NCBI GenBank assembly: GCA_030761205.1
Contig: JAULJL010000047.1
Coordinates: 4,188,543 to 4,252,542, forward strand
DNA length: 64,000 nt
Direction of reading: 5' to 3'
Source of the DNA: Fremontodendron californicum
Taxonomy: Eukaryota; Streptophyta; Magnoliopsida; Malvales; Malvaceae
Position numbers and translations under genes: made by a program. Each line of letters starts with the position of its first letter. Position 1 is the first letter of the stretch. The notes beneath the pieces were generated by a model, which had not been told where the DNA came from, did no database searches, and saw only the letters and a program-made list of their open reading frames with translations. This document shows positions 45,247-56,907 of this stretch, in pieces.

Positions 45247-47862
45247 ACTCTTTAAAGTAGTGGTAAAGTGTTTACACTCAATCAATATCATGAAAACAGT
45301 TATACCATATGCTTGCTTGTCCACCTATTCTCCACTATTTAGATCATGCAACTTCATAAATCAAGAGGTCTTTAATCAAGGTTGTAATGGGGTCAAGGGG
45401 TTGTAATGTGGTTAAAGAATAAAAGATAAAAGATATCACAAAGGTTCCAAAGAGCTCATAGAGTTTAGAGACATAATAAGATTATACAAATAAAACTTCT
45501 CAAAACTCTTATAAAGCACATAATAACATAGGCTAAATATTCATGTTGAGCCTTTGCTTCATTCTAACCAACTTTGTAACATCTTTTTCTTTACTTTAAC
45601 TAGAAGTTCAAGAGATGATTTTTTTTTTTCCTTTCAATATGGGAATGTATTTGACAATGATCCCTTTCTTTTTCTCTTGACTTTTTCTTTTCTTTTCTTC
45701 CCCCACACTTATCTTTTGTTTCCAACCCAAATTTTCAACTAAAAATATCCCTTGTTTTTTGCAATATGTCTCAAAATATATAATCCATCTTTAGAACAAG
45801 GGTAAGGATATAAGTATATTTAGGCTAGGTGTAAGTTGTGGTTACCAATAAAATAACATATTTAAAGTAGGCTCAAATTGGCTCACTAGTGGGGATGTTC
45901 TCTTGGAACATTAATAATGGATGGTTGTTTGTCTCTGGTTATAATCCTAATGCCTCTATCATATTCATGTTATCACATGTATCAATATAGTCTCAAATGG
46001 TTTAAAGCAAGTTCTAGAGAATCATGTAATCATAAGAGCACTCAAGAAAGAAATTAGATTGATATGTATAATGCATCAATCATATAGGCTCAAAAACTCA
46101 CAAGGATGATTATACAAGTCAATATCAAGTCTAAACATGCTTCTTTCTCAACCAACATATCATATCAACATTGGCTCATAAAAATTAGTATCAAGCTTAA
46201 TTCTCATGAAAATATTCTCACTAATAACCAGTTTAGACCTATGCAATTCATATCTCATTATTGTATTAAAAAGGAACTAAAACACACTAAAAATAATAAT
46301 AATATTAAAGACTCATAAAAAAATAATAGACAAAAATAAAAGAAATCCTAAATCCTTCCCCCCACACTTAATTCTTACATTGTCCTCAATGTAATGCTAT
46401 TAACCCAAATGAAAGAATCATGTGTCAGAGAAAAGAACTAATAACATAAGAATAGGAACAACTAAGACTCAAAACAAAACAAAACAAACTCATGCAACCT
46501 AAATAATCCTAAAATACTAAACAAAAAATTAACAAATAAACATAAAAAATAAAAATAAAAACAATAAAAATAATAAAAGAAAAAGAATAAGGAAAAGGAA
46601 AAGGAAAAAAAGAGAGAAAGAGAAAGCAAATCTGAATATGGCAGGTTGGCAATTTCTTCTTTAATTGGGCTGCTGCCTTCCCAATTAACACTTGAGTTAG
46701 TGTTTTGAACCTAACCAACACCCTTCTTGGCTGTTTAGGATTTGCAAGATCATACAAGAAACTTTCCAAATTTATGCGTTTTGTAGGGCGGTTTCTTTGC
46801 ACAATCGTGGATGCATTCTCCATTACAAGTATTATTCCATCATCCTTTGTGGTGCATAGCTTGTCAAGGAATGGTGCATATTTTGGTTTTTGTTGAATGG
46901 CATCCACAAACAAGCTGTTTAAGATTTCCGGCATGTGTTGTTCATGTTCTTCCTCCTTGAACTTTGCAAATCTACTAGGAAAAAGTGGAGAAGAAATATT
47001 AGTAAAAAGTGGAACCTTAAACGTTACCTCAGGTGCCGAAGTACTCTCTTTCGGAATTGAAGCTTCATTATCTTCAATAGTTGAATCCATCTTTAGTTCT
47101 TTCTCATCCTCGGGTTCCCTTGGATTTTCTGATTCATCCTCAAGTTGTGTGGCACTAACACTCTCCTATGGATCAATCATCGATTGGGAAGGGAGTGCTT
47201 GAGATCTTTGTGCTACGAATTCCACCGTACTACTAGCCAATAGGCTCATTTGCCTTTCCAAACTCTGGATACTTGCCTTTGTTTCCCTTGTTTCCTGTTG
47301 AAGTTGCAGAGTATTAATAACAAGAGAATTGACAAGTTCTTCTAAAGAATTACCTGAGTTTTGAGGTGGTGTCTCAAAAGATCTTGTTGTTGATCCCATG
47401 GTTGATTGAAGACAAATTGATTAGTGTAATTAGCATAAGGATCTACTTCTTGATAATCTCCCGAGTAGCCATAATGAGTATGATTCCACCATTCCTCATT
47501 GTAAGTGTTTGGGAAAACATCATACTGTTGTCCTTGGAACCCTTGATGGCTTTAGTATTCTCCCACATCATAGGCTGGTTCAAAATTATATTTTTGGTAG
47601 TATGGGCACCAATTGGTTGGATGATCCATCATGAAGCACACTCCACACTGCCTTGATTGTTGAATCTTACTTATGGCCACTTGTTGAACTATGGAGATGA
47701 GATTGTCTAGTTGGTTCTGAAGGTTCTGAAGTTTTGATGTAGCACCTGCCATCTCTTCTTGCTTGAAGTTTGAAAACAAAAACTTGTATGTACAAGAAAA
47801 ATAAAATTAATTACAACTAAAAATAAGAATAAACCAATAAACTAATAAACTAAATAAAGCAA
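45247..47862 (-). mobile_element. LTR-less inverted fragment of an Athila-type element
   Basis: 2616 bp, matching positions of about 34794-37373 of the Athila-type element in inverted orientation, without LTRs, PBS or PPT ends. It breaks inside non-terminal sequence at both sides: GCTTTATTTAG after the PBS region, and ACTACTTTAAAGAGTG in the 3' non-coding region. The left junction shares TCACTCTTTAAAG with the source sequence, giving microhomology. Confidence 0.85.
46509..47779 (-). pseudogene. Athila-type gag/protease-start in the inverted fragment
   Basis: Minus-strand pieces 47779-47552 (MAGATSKLQNLQNQLDN and knuckle CGVCFMMDHPTNWC), 47399-47166 (ETPPQNSGNSLEELVNSLV, extra RET against the other copy) and 47090-46509 (FKVPLFTNISSPLFPSRFAK to ENASTIVQRNRPTKRINLE). 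Stops or frameshifts separate the three pieces. It keeps the ancestral frame across the position where 34893-35925 is frameshifted. The downstream IGKAAAQLKKKLPTCHIQ tail runs into low-complexity sequence. No catalytic pol domain. Confidence 0.75.
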
Positions 47863-47960
47863 TAAACCAGGGATCACTTCATTGTGAGAAGAATTTTCTT
47901 TTTTCATTTTGATATATCATCACTGTTCATTTTTTTTCTTTCTTTCATTCATTGTTTCTC

Positions 47961-48639
47961 TTTTGGCTCTTGTCTTGCTCATCATTTTTTTAACAACTTT
48001 TTGATACCCCTTCATCAAAAATTTGCCCTCCGAAATAAGGCAATCTTTTCTTGTCCTTGTAATAGAACTCAACAATTCATAATCTTTGAAAAGATTTCTC
48101 ATTTTATTTGCCCCTAGTGTGGGGTATGATCCCTGATCAGGGTATATTTGAAAAAAATCATTAGGCTCAAAAGGGTAGCAAGCGGATAATTTTCAATATT
48201 CGTGAAAGGAAAATGAAAGGGGGCCACTTATAATCTCAAACATGGTCAACCAAACTGAAAAGCCATCCCTTGAAAAATTGGTTGAAAAAGTTTTCTTTTT
48301 TTAGAATCATTCTGAACATCTCAAATGCACAATGTTACACTCAATTTTCTTTTCATTTTTCTTCACTTTTCATTTTTTTTTCTTTTCTGCAGCATGCTTT
48401 CGTAATTTCTGCGATAATCCATATTTTCCCACCGTATTTACAAAATGATGCCCCTATTTTAATCTGCCACACGAATATGCGTTTATGTGACAGAAGAAAT
48501 TATTGAAAATGTCTCAGATTCGAACTCCTAAGATTAATGTCGAAAAAGCTGGTTTTTTTTGTCCGAGTGAGAGGAAATGTTATGGCATGAATTTTGGCTT
48601 TAGACGGTTTATGTTCATTCTTTGCACTCGGAAAAAAAC
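47961..48639 (-). other. Ogre-type internal non-coding region
   Basis: Host sequence of the Ogre-type element between two nested insertions. No domain is recognised on either strand. The + strand frames are Phe/Ser-rich artefacts. Confidence 0.45.
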
Positions 48640-50692
48640 ACCAAGGGAAATCGCCACCCCCTATGGCGATTTCCCTTGGTATTTTTTGCAAATATTGCAA
48701 AATTTATCAAGGGAAATCGCCATGGGGGGTGGCGATTTCCCTTGATACAATATATATATATATTTTTTACTTAAATAAAAAAAAAATTGTATTTTTTTTT
48801 AAATTTTGTATTTTAATTTTAAAAATTATAAATTAAATTAAAAATAATTTTTTATAATTTAAAAAAAAGAAAAGTCCAAAGGTATATTTTTTTATTTAAA
48901 ATTTATGAAATATTTTTTAAAATTTTTTTAATTGATTTGTAGTATATAAAATTAAAAAAAAAAAAAATCAAGGATTTCAACCAATTTAGTCTCACCGTTG
49001 AGCTAGATACATACTCATCTGGAGGTACCGAGCCCAATAGATTTTGACACACTTCATTCCAATCTAGCAAGCTTCCGCCTGTAACTGCATCGCCATGGAC
49101 CGGAAGTCCAAGTTGAAGCGCAACATCTTCTAGAGTTACCGTGCATTCACCAAATGGAAAATGAAAAGTGTGCGTCTCGGGTCTCCATCGTTCGATCAAC
49201 GCACTGATTAAGTCGGGTTGTATAAAAAATCATCGAATTTGAGTTGTGTGATAAAATCCAGCTCTTCTTAAGTGGTCGATAATAAATGGATGCGGGTCCT
49301 CCAATGTAAATTTCCTCGAACGTAACACGCGACGAGTTTCCTGTTATAATAATAAAAATTAATATATTATAAAATATAACAATTAAAAATTAATAAATAA
49401 AACTCTAAAACTATAAAATAACAAAACAATAATAATAAAAAAATTAAAATTTTTTATATAATTATTAAATAATTAAATTATATAATAATTAAATAACTAT
49501 AAAATTAAAAGACAATAATAATTACAAAATTATAAAAAAATAATAATATAAAAACTAAAATTATATACAACTATAAAATGAAAAAAAATAATTAAACAAT
49601 TCTAAAACTATAATAATAAAAAATAATATAATATAAAATTTATAATTATATAAAACTATAAAATGAAAAAATAGTAATAATTACAAAATTATTATTGTAT
49701 ATAATAATAAAAAAACCATTATAATATAAAAATTAAAATTATATAAAACTATAAAATGAAAAAACAAAAATAATTAACAAATTAAATAACTATAATAATA
49801 AAAAATTAAACAATATAAAAAATAAATAATTATATAACTATGAAATCAAAAAACAATACTAATTAATAAATGATAAAACTATAATAAGCACTATAACATT
49901 AAAAATATAAAAATTATAAAACAATAAATTTACAAAATTCTAATAATTAAAAAATAACTAAAAATTGATAATGTAATACAAATAATATTATAACAATTTA
50001 CTTACCTCTTTAAATATAACCTCCGATATGTGATTTTCTTGCAATCTCAATAGTGATGATGAAGCTATTTTTAAATATTGTTGTAAAAAAAAAAATATTG
50101 TTGTAGAAAAAATAAATTGTTGTAGAAAAAAATTTTGTTGGTAGAAAGAAATTTGATTGTAGAAAGAAGAATGGAAAATGAAGGGGATTTATAGAAGAGT
50201 GGTGTGTGTGTGTGGGGAGGGGATGGGATGGATTTGAAGGCAACGGTCACTTGACCGTTGCCTTCAAAAAATTTGAATTTTTTTTTTTTTAAAATTTTAT
50301 ATACTACAAATCAATTAAAAAAATTTTAAAAAATATTTCATAAATTTTAAATAAAAAATATACTTTTGGACTTTTTTTTTTAAATTATAAAAAAAATATT
50401 TTTAATTTAATTTACAATTTTTAAAATTAAAATACAAAATTTAAAAAAAAAATACAATGTTTTTTTAATTTAAGTAAAAAAAAAATATTGTATCAAGGGA
50501 AATCGCCACCCCCCATGGTGATTTCCCTTGATAAATTTTGCAATATTTGCAAAAAATACCAAGGGAAATCGCCATGGGGGTGAAAAAACACCAAGGGAAA
50601 TCGCCACCCTCCATGGCGATTTCCCTTGGTGTTTTTTGCTAAAATTCAAATTTTTACACTGGGAAATCGCCATGGGGATGGCGATTTCCCAG
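48640..50692. mobile_element. Palindrome-array TIR element carrying a PMD gene fragment
   Basis: Inverted arms about 48640-48975 and 50270-50580 are near-perfect reverse complements, including matching A/T-rich stretches. Each arm carries hyphenated palindromes with core GGGAAATCGCCAT...ATGGCGATTTCCC. These are 48640-48680 and 48705-48747 on the left, and 50491-50533, a half-unit 50558-50580, 50590-50631 and 50659-50692 on the right. Spacing is 65-69 bp. The right side carries two extra units. The design matches 4333-5808. No TSD could be assigned; the right terminus may extend to about 50789 (TATTTGAATAAAAAAATCC), and the left end looks truncated. Confidence 0.7.
48975..50060 (-). pseudogene. 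Plant mobile domain (PMD) gene fragment, two exons
   Basis: The minus-strand exon at about 50060-50006 reads LLRLQENHISEVIFKE, then a GTAAGT donor (50005-50000). After a 665-bp AT-rich intron ending CAG (49341-49343), exon 49340-48975 reads ETRRVLRSRKFTLEDPHPFI, then IDHLRRAGFYHTTQIR, an in-frame TGA (49230-49232, where Trp is usual), and LISALIERWRPETHTFHFPF with GECTVTLEDVALQLGLPVHG. ERWRPETHTFH and VALQLGLPV.GD are the signature of the PMD (MAIN/MAIL and transposon-borne relatives). The frame then runs into the TIR arm near 48975. It is a truncated internal cargo, not a working gene, and could be element-derived rather than captured. Confidence 0.8.
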
Positions 50693-51364
50693 CTAGAAAA
50701 AAAAAGAGCGGATTTTGAGAATTAATCCGAAAAGAACGGTATTTTGGTATTTATTTTTTTTGGCTATATTTGAATAAAAAAATCCAAAAGGTGAGTCTAG
50801 TGTAACCTTGGCAGAACGAAAGGCGTCTACTTTTTTGTGGTCATCTCAAAGATTTCTGGATTTGGTAATATAGAAAACTATAGCTCAATCTTGACACTAA
50901 TTAAATTTCCAAAATTTAGATTCTTCGAAAGAGTATTGTGTTTGTTTGATCTCCAAAAGAATTTTTCCCTGTGAAACTCAGACCTATTATCAATTTTCCA
51001 TAGTCCTTCATCACCTCTTATTTTGAAAACCATTTTTCTTTTCTTGCAATCTAGGGAACCAATTATGTATTGTCTTATTCTCAAAAACTTTCATGCTTTC
51101 AAATAAATGGGATATGGCACAAAAATGCTTGAAATTAAAGTTGATTCGTTTCATGAAAATGTTTTAGATGTGACAAGAGTTCTCATTCTCATGAATGCTA
51201 TCAAGATAGAACTACCAACATCAAAATTTCTCTTGGCCGACATGTTTTTTCTTAGTCCAAAAATCCCTTGATGTTTTACTTAACCCTGCATGACTCTTTT
51301 TCCCTTGTCAGTATTCATGCTTGCCTTACCACGAATAGGCAGAAGGTCCCCCTTGACATTAAAC
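50693..51364 (-). other. Ogre-type internal sequence downstream of gag
   Basis: Minus-strand sequence after the gag zinc knuckle. It may be a highly decayed protease region but no DSGA-type motif is visible. The 68-codon frame 50878-51084 has no domain I recognise. Confidence 0.4.
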
Positions 51365-53830
51365 CTTGTTTAAAACTCCAACTTTCCAGTCTTGATGAGT
51401 GCTTGCACTTTGCATTTTAGCGACTGACAATTTTTCGTGGAATGGCCCTGAATTCCACAATGATAATCACAATATGCGTTTTCATCATACCAATCCGGAT
51501 ATGGGGCTGAAGAGGTACCACTGGAATTTTGGTAAAGAGTTGTATTTCAACAAGTTGATGAACAATTCGGTGTAGGTAGGGCTGTAAACGAATAGAGCGT
51601 TTAACGAACCGTTCGTGAACAGTTCGATTTTTGTTCGTTTATGTTCGTTTATTAAGCTAAATAAACGATTATGAACACAATTTTAATGTTCGTTTATTAA
51701 ACGAACCGAGTTCGAATAGATGTGTGTTTGGTTCGTTTATGTTCACGAACAAGCTCGTTTATGGTTCGTTTCAAGCTCGTTTATTAGTTTATTTAAAGCT
51801 CGTTTATGTTCGTTTATAATATAATTAATAATATTATTATTATTATTATTTGTATTTTATTTATTTATAATATAATTAATATTATTTAATAACTTAAATT
51901 TATAACTTAAATTTAATAATTTAGTAATAAATTAAAATTTAATTATGTTTGTATTTTATTATTTTATATTTAATAATAATTTAAAATTGACTTGTTTTAC
52001 ATTTATTTGTTTATTTATTGTTCATGAACATATTTTTAATTGTTCGCGAACATGTTCGATTATATGTTCATGAACATGTTCATTTAATGTTCACGAACAA
52101 TTTCATTTAATTTAAATGAACTTGTTCGTGAACATTAAATGAACGAACACGAACACACTCAATTTTAAACGAGTAGAGCTTGAACACAATTTGAAAATCC
52201 TTACCGAACATGAACCGAACACGAACAAGCTCAAAAATAAATAAACGAACACGAACAAAGGCTTGTTCGTTCAAGCTCGATTCATTTACAGCCCTAGATG
52301 TAGGAAGAGGGAAGTGGATCAAATTGATCTCTTTCTTGGACTGCTCTCTAGGTTTGCTTTGATTGTTTTCGAAGTTTCTTGGCCGGTTCAATGGTCGAGG
52401 AGTAGGCACAAAAGTGGGTGCAGAGATAATGGCATTCATTTGTGGTTGAAAATTTGCGGGGTAGATTGGCCGAGGAAATGGTTGATGAGGATACGAGTTA
52501 TGGGAAATATTGTTCATAGCCGGATAGTAAGGGTGATATCCAGGATAAGGTTGGTGCGGAGATAATTTCTCTGGTACTCGATCTTCAAGACTGATGGCTT
52601 GTGCTTCTCTATCTTCTTCTTTAGCTAGCCCTTCTTTCTTGAGAGCAGCAGTATCTCACGTATCAATTTTCTCGCTTTTGATTGCATTTTCAATCATCTC
52701 ACCAGAAATAACCATATCAACGAAATTTCTTATGGCATTGCCAACCAACTTGTCGTAATACGGCCCTGATTGTGTACCGGTGAACAATACAGTGTTTTCT
52801 TTCTCAGTGAGTGGTGGTTGCACTTGTGTTGCCAGATCTCTCCATCGCTAGGCATACTCTTTGAACTTTATTATTCTTCTTTTCCAAATTCTGCAAGGAC
52901 AACTTATCTGGTGCCATGTCCTTCATGTATTTATATTGAATTGAGAAAGCTCTTGCCAAATCCTTCCAAGAATGGATACGACTCCGATCCAACTGATTGT
53001 ACCATCTCGCAGCTGACCTTGTTAGACTGTCTTGAAAGCAGTGAATTAGCAATTTTTCATTGTTGGTGTGGCTACCCATTTTTCGACAGAACATAGTAAT
53101 GTAGGCCGATGGACACTTTGATCTGTCATACTTTTCAAATTCAGGGACCTTGACATTTGGCGAAATCACCAAATTTGGGACCAACCTGAGCTCATTCAGA
53201 TCCATATTCCGAAAGCGTCTATTCCTTCTATGGCTTTGAGTCTCTCTTCCAACATATCATGTTTCTGCCACACTCTTGTGTCTTCCATTTGCTTTTCCAC
53301 ATGTTTCTTCAACTTCTCTTGTTCTATCAGATCATCTAGATTTGGAACAGTAACCGAGTTTGAAAGATAAATTCTCGAGTTCAAACCAACTGGCCCTTGA
53401 CCTTGTTGACTCATGGGAGCGAGCACGCCGAAGTAAGCATAAGGTTGTCCTCTCATAGTTGACATCCCATGTGACATTTGAGTTTGGGGAAGAGCGGACC
53501 TTGGTAGGTAAATCGGATCTTCATTGTTGTTTGCTTGAGGTCGAGGTTCTCCTCTTATGATCGACCCTTTAGCAACCCATTTTCCTTAGGTCAATCTCGT
53601 CATCATTTCAATCATCTTGTCTATTTGCTCACGTGACTCCTTTTGAGATTTTGTTATCTATTCCCGTGCTTCTTGCTGAGATCTGGCTAATTGTTCTTGT
53701 AGTTCTCTGTGCATTCTTTTCATTTTTTTTTGTTTGCGCTACTTGTTCACTTTCCATGACTTTATCTGTGAGTAAGTATTGTATTAGTGCCAAATGAGTG
53801 ATCTTGAGTTTCTTGCTGACTTTCAAATCT
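51365..53830 (-). pseudogene. Ogre/Tat-type gag, broken and split by a hAT MITE
   Basis: Minus-strand pieces in order. 53826-53629 is the N-terminal part. 53477-53196 contains LDDLIEQEKLKKHVEKQMED, a coiled coil. 53205-52804 has LVISPNVKVPEFEKYDRSKC, then CRKMGSHTNNEKLLIHCFQD, then RWYNQLDRSRIHSWKDLARA, typical of the Ogre/retrotransposon gag domain. After a frameshift, RWRDLATQVQPPLTEKE and FTGTQSGPYYDKLVGNA follow, then proline-rich PHQPFPRPIYPANFQPQ. The hAT MITE interrupts at 52296-51577. Beyond it comes PYPDWYDENAYCDYHCGIQG followed by HSTKNCQSLKCKVQALI, the H/C-rich knuckle of this gag. Several stops and frameshifts make it non-functional. Confidence 0.8.
51577..52296. mobile_element. 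hAT-type MITE inserted in the Ogre gag
   Basis: 720 bp with ends TAGGGCTGTAAACGAA and TTCATTTACAGCCCTA. Flanks GGTGTAGG (51569-51576) and GATGTAGG (52297-52304) match at 7 of 8 bases. The interior is a large imperfect inverted repeat of TTCGTTTA/TAAACGAAC phrases. The gag reading resumes on the other side. Younger relative of 22416-23053. Confidence 0.8.
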
Positions 53831-54269
53831 TGTACCTTTTTTTTTTCTTTTCTGAAATTGAACTTCCCTTAGAATGCTCTTAAAGCCAAATAGAATCCTA
53901 TTTATCCTCCCAATTTATTGCATGTTCATTAACGAATGCATGTAGTATGCATGTTAAAAAACAAAAGAAAAAAGTATGAACATACTGTACAACGAATTAA
54001 AGAATGGATTTTTTGGTTTTTTTTTACAACTATTCTTTTCGACATCTTTTTCAGAAAAAGTCAAAACTAAAAGAAAATTTTCTTATTGTTCACAACTCTA
54101 CTCCATCATAGAAATTCTCATTTTTTTCATTTTTTGCTTTTTTTATTTTCTCATTTTTTTCATTAATTTTTTTTTCAAAGAAGATATATTTTTTTATTCT
54201 TTTCATGAAATAAAACCTTTTTTTTTTTAAAAAAATTCCATACAAAATTTTCAAAATACCTAAAAATAC
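53831..54269 (-). other. Ogre-type leader upstream of gag
   Basis: AT-rich, no coding domain. Small frames on both strands are Phe/Lys-rich. It joins the solo LTR insertion at 54270. Confidence 0.45.
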
Positions 54270-56082
54270 TGATAAGTGCTTAATTTCATGCATTTTCCTA
54301 TTGAATTTCCTTATACTTTGTGTTTTGATTCTTGAGTTCCTTGACATTTTACTAGGTTTTTATGCTTTGTAGGTATTTTGAAAGAGATAAAGTCAAAACA
54401 TGTCAATTAGGATGTTAAAGAGCTTACAAAATCACAATCACAAGATGGAAAAAGACTTGGGAGTCAAAAAGATCAAATTCTTGGTGTAAAGCAAGAAGAC
54501 AGATTTGACCTCCGGAGCTTGTTGCTAAGAAAACATGATGTTAGAGTCTTTATTTGAAGAAACTTCCTTCTTGACTTTTGAATATCACTTGATTAACTTT
54601 CCAACGGTTGGTCATGGGCCTAAATCGGATAAGAAATAGTCATCCAAATTGGCATTGAAATATCTCCCTAAACAACCCTAGTGGCAGAAAAAACTCTAGC
54701 CGCAAATCACATTTTTTTCTTAATACCCTAGCTGACATTTATGTTTATCCTTGTCAAAGAATGATTAATGGCTGTCAACTTGCATTAATTGCATTAATTG
54801 CAAGAATCTTTCCTTAAAGCTAATCCTAGTCAAAGTAGGAGAATTAAATCAGCCAAGACTTTCCTTCCTTACACTTACTTTGGCTGCAAGTTTGTAATCT
54901 CTCCTCATTAAAGAGTACTTTGACTAAGACTTTCCTACTTTATTAAAACCTTGGCTGCCAAGTATTTCTTCTTTCCTTAAAATACAAAAGTCAGCCACTT
55001 TTCCTTAACTTTAGCCACAAGTCAGCATTTATTGAAGGGAGAGAGCTGAAATTCACTTGTTTGATGCCCTAGCTATTGCTTATAAATAGAGAACAAGGGG
55101 GCAAATGAAAATACACTTCTCACAACATTCTTATTCTGATTTCTTCTTTGTTTGAGAGAATTTGAGAGAACTAGAAGCTGAATAATTAATATTCTTCTTC
55201 TTCTTTCTTTCTTTTATTTTCTTCTTAGATTCTTTTTAATTTTATGTTTATGTTTACAATGCCTATGCTAGGCTAAACTTTTATTTGGTTAAGGGTGATT
55301 TCAAAGCCCTAGACATGTTATATAATTAATTTTCAAAATCTATATATCATTGTTTTCTATCAAAGTTACTTATGAACTTCCATTAAAATTGTTCATGATG
55401 ATGTTTTGATTTGTTTAGGTGGCCAACTAGATAAATTTTGATAATTGTCTAATGCTAGTTTAGGAGTCTTGATCTGTGTAATTGTCTTGATTTCCTATTC
55501 ATAAGTAGCAATTTGTGATTAATGGTTATGGTCAAGTTTTCAATAATTGCAAAGTGGAACATAACCTAAGTTGAACAATCTGAGCTTATGTGTTTGTTGC
55601 TTAGATCAACCTATCTTTCTCATCATAAAGCTGCTATTAAATTGAACTTAGAGAGCTTATTCTAGGTTGTTTGATAGTTAGAGATTAAATAGAGAGCTTG
55701 TTCTATTTAACGACAAAATAAGGAAAGATTGGGGTAACAGAGCTTGTTGTTATCTACGGTTGTTAACTTTGATAGTTGATTGATGTTGATATATATGAAA
55801 CTGATTCTTAATGATGTCTAGCAGTGGAGAATGAACCTTTAGCCATATTTCTCATATTTGATATTTCTTAATTACTTGTTTTCTCATTCTTATTGTTAAC
55901 TTTAGTTTAAATCTGATTTCAAAATCCCCTTTACTTTTGGTTACTTGTTTTTAAGTGATAAACTATTAACTTATAAACTAAAACTCAATCCTTGAGGACT
56001 CGACCCTTGCTAATCACTATACTCTACAATTGATTCTTTTTAAGTGCAAGGTTAAATAAGATACACTCTTTTGGGTGCATCA
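54270..56082 (+). repeat. Solo LTR, Athila-related family
   Basis: 1813 bp, TGATAAGTGC to GGTGCATCA, flanked by a perfect 5-bp TSD AATAC (54265-54269 and 56083-56087). The 3' two-thirds follow the LTRs at 33311 and 37815 closely (GTTTAGGTGGCCAACTAGAT, CTTGAGGACTCGACCCTTGC). The 5' third is largely different and longer. TATA box TATAAATA at 55081-55088. No internal region is present, so it arose by LTR-LTR recombination within the Ogre-type element. Confidence 0.88.
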
Positions 56083-56087
56083 AATAC

Positions 56088-56888
56088 TAATTTTTGAAAT
56101 TATCATAAATGATACATAGAAATAGAGCAAAGCAGTAAAAGAATAAAAGTATCAACACAGAGTAAAAAGTTAACGAACATTTGCCCCAACAGTATCAACT
56201 TATTTAGGCATCATGGCGCCTTTGGAGCGGAACATCGAACTTATTACGGGCGGTATGACGTTCGTTCGTCATTGCCCGATTTGCGAAACTTGTTCAAGAT
56301 GCCAAAAGATGACAAAGGGTTGGGAATATTCCTCTGCGTGTTTCTAACTTCAGATATCTAACGGAAATCCGGCATGGCTTCACTTAGGTTCACTACATGA
56401 GGTTGAATTCGGTTCTAAACGAGTTTAATTTGTTAGAGTATATTTTCCTAAGCCGATACGGAGGATCATCACGAAGGCTTAGGTACTTTATACTTCGAAA
56501 TGCTTCACTAGCCCATACGGAGGATCATCACGAAAGCGTAGCTACTTTATTTCCAGTTAAAAAAGATGGAGCCCGGGTAGAGAGCTCGTCTTATGCAAAT
56601 GCAAGTGTAGTGTGTGAAGAAGAACAAACAAACCTTCTACCTCCTATTCTATAACTCTTATTCTAAATGCCCCGATAATTGTTAAAATAAAAAATATATA
56701 AAAATAATAAAGAAATGACATAATTAAAAAGCATGAATAAAGAATTAATAAATATCAAGACATGAATGCAAGCAAAATAAATAAATTAATAAAAAGATTA
56801 AGGGGATTAAAATTAAATATCAATTAAATCCATTAAATCGAGACTTAAGATAACACATGATTAATTTATGGCTTGACTCTTAAAAGTC
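56088..56888 (-). other. Ogre-type 5' leader between PBS and solo LTR
   Basis: Leader of the Ogre-type element on the minus strand. It includes a short imperfect duplication (TACGGAGGATCATCACGAA at about 56457 and 56517). No domain; the 85-codon + strand frame 56397-56654 is antisense. Confidence 0.5.
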
Positions 56889-56904
56889 TCCAGCGGAGTC
56901 GTCA
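56889..56904 (-). promoter_or_regulatory. Primer-binding site, tRNA-Arg type
   Basis: Minus strand TGACGACTCCGCTGGA, three bases from the LTR end. It differs by one base from TGGCGACTCCGCTGGA, the tRNA-Arg complement used by Ogre/Tat elements. Confidence 0.75.
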
Positions 56905-56907
56905 AGC

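Larger units (their letters stand above)
45150..47960. repeat. 97-bp direct repeats bordering the inverted Athila fragment
   Basis: 45150-45246 and 47863-47960 are near-identical copies of the same Ogre internal sequence (TAAACCAGGGATCACTTCATTGTGAGAAG to CATTCATTGTTTCTC). They border a foreign 2.6-kb segment. No LTR retrotransposon makes a target duplication of this size. Confidence 0.8.

Noticed and set aside
48500..50725. ORFs such as those with GKSPWGVAISLG repeats
   Set aside because: They are translations of the GGGAAATCGCCAT palindromes in the TIR arms, not proteins.
52107..52517. 136-codon minus-strand ORF as a separate gene
   Set aside because: The N-terminal half is gag proline-rich sequence; the C-terminal half is read-through into the hAT MITE.
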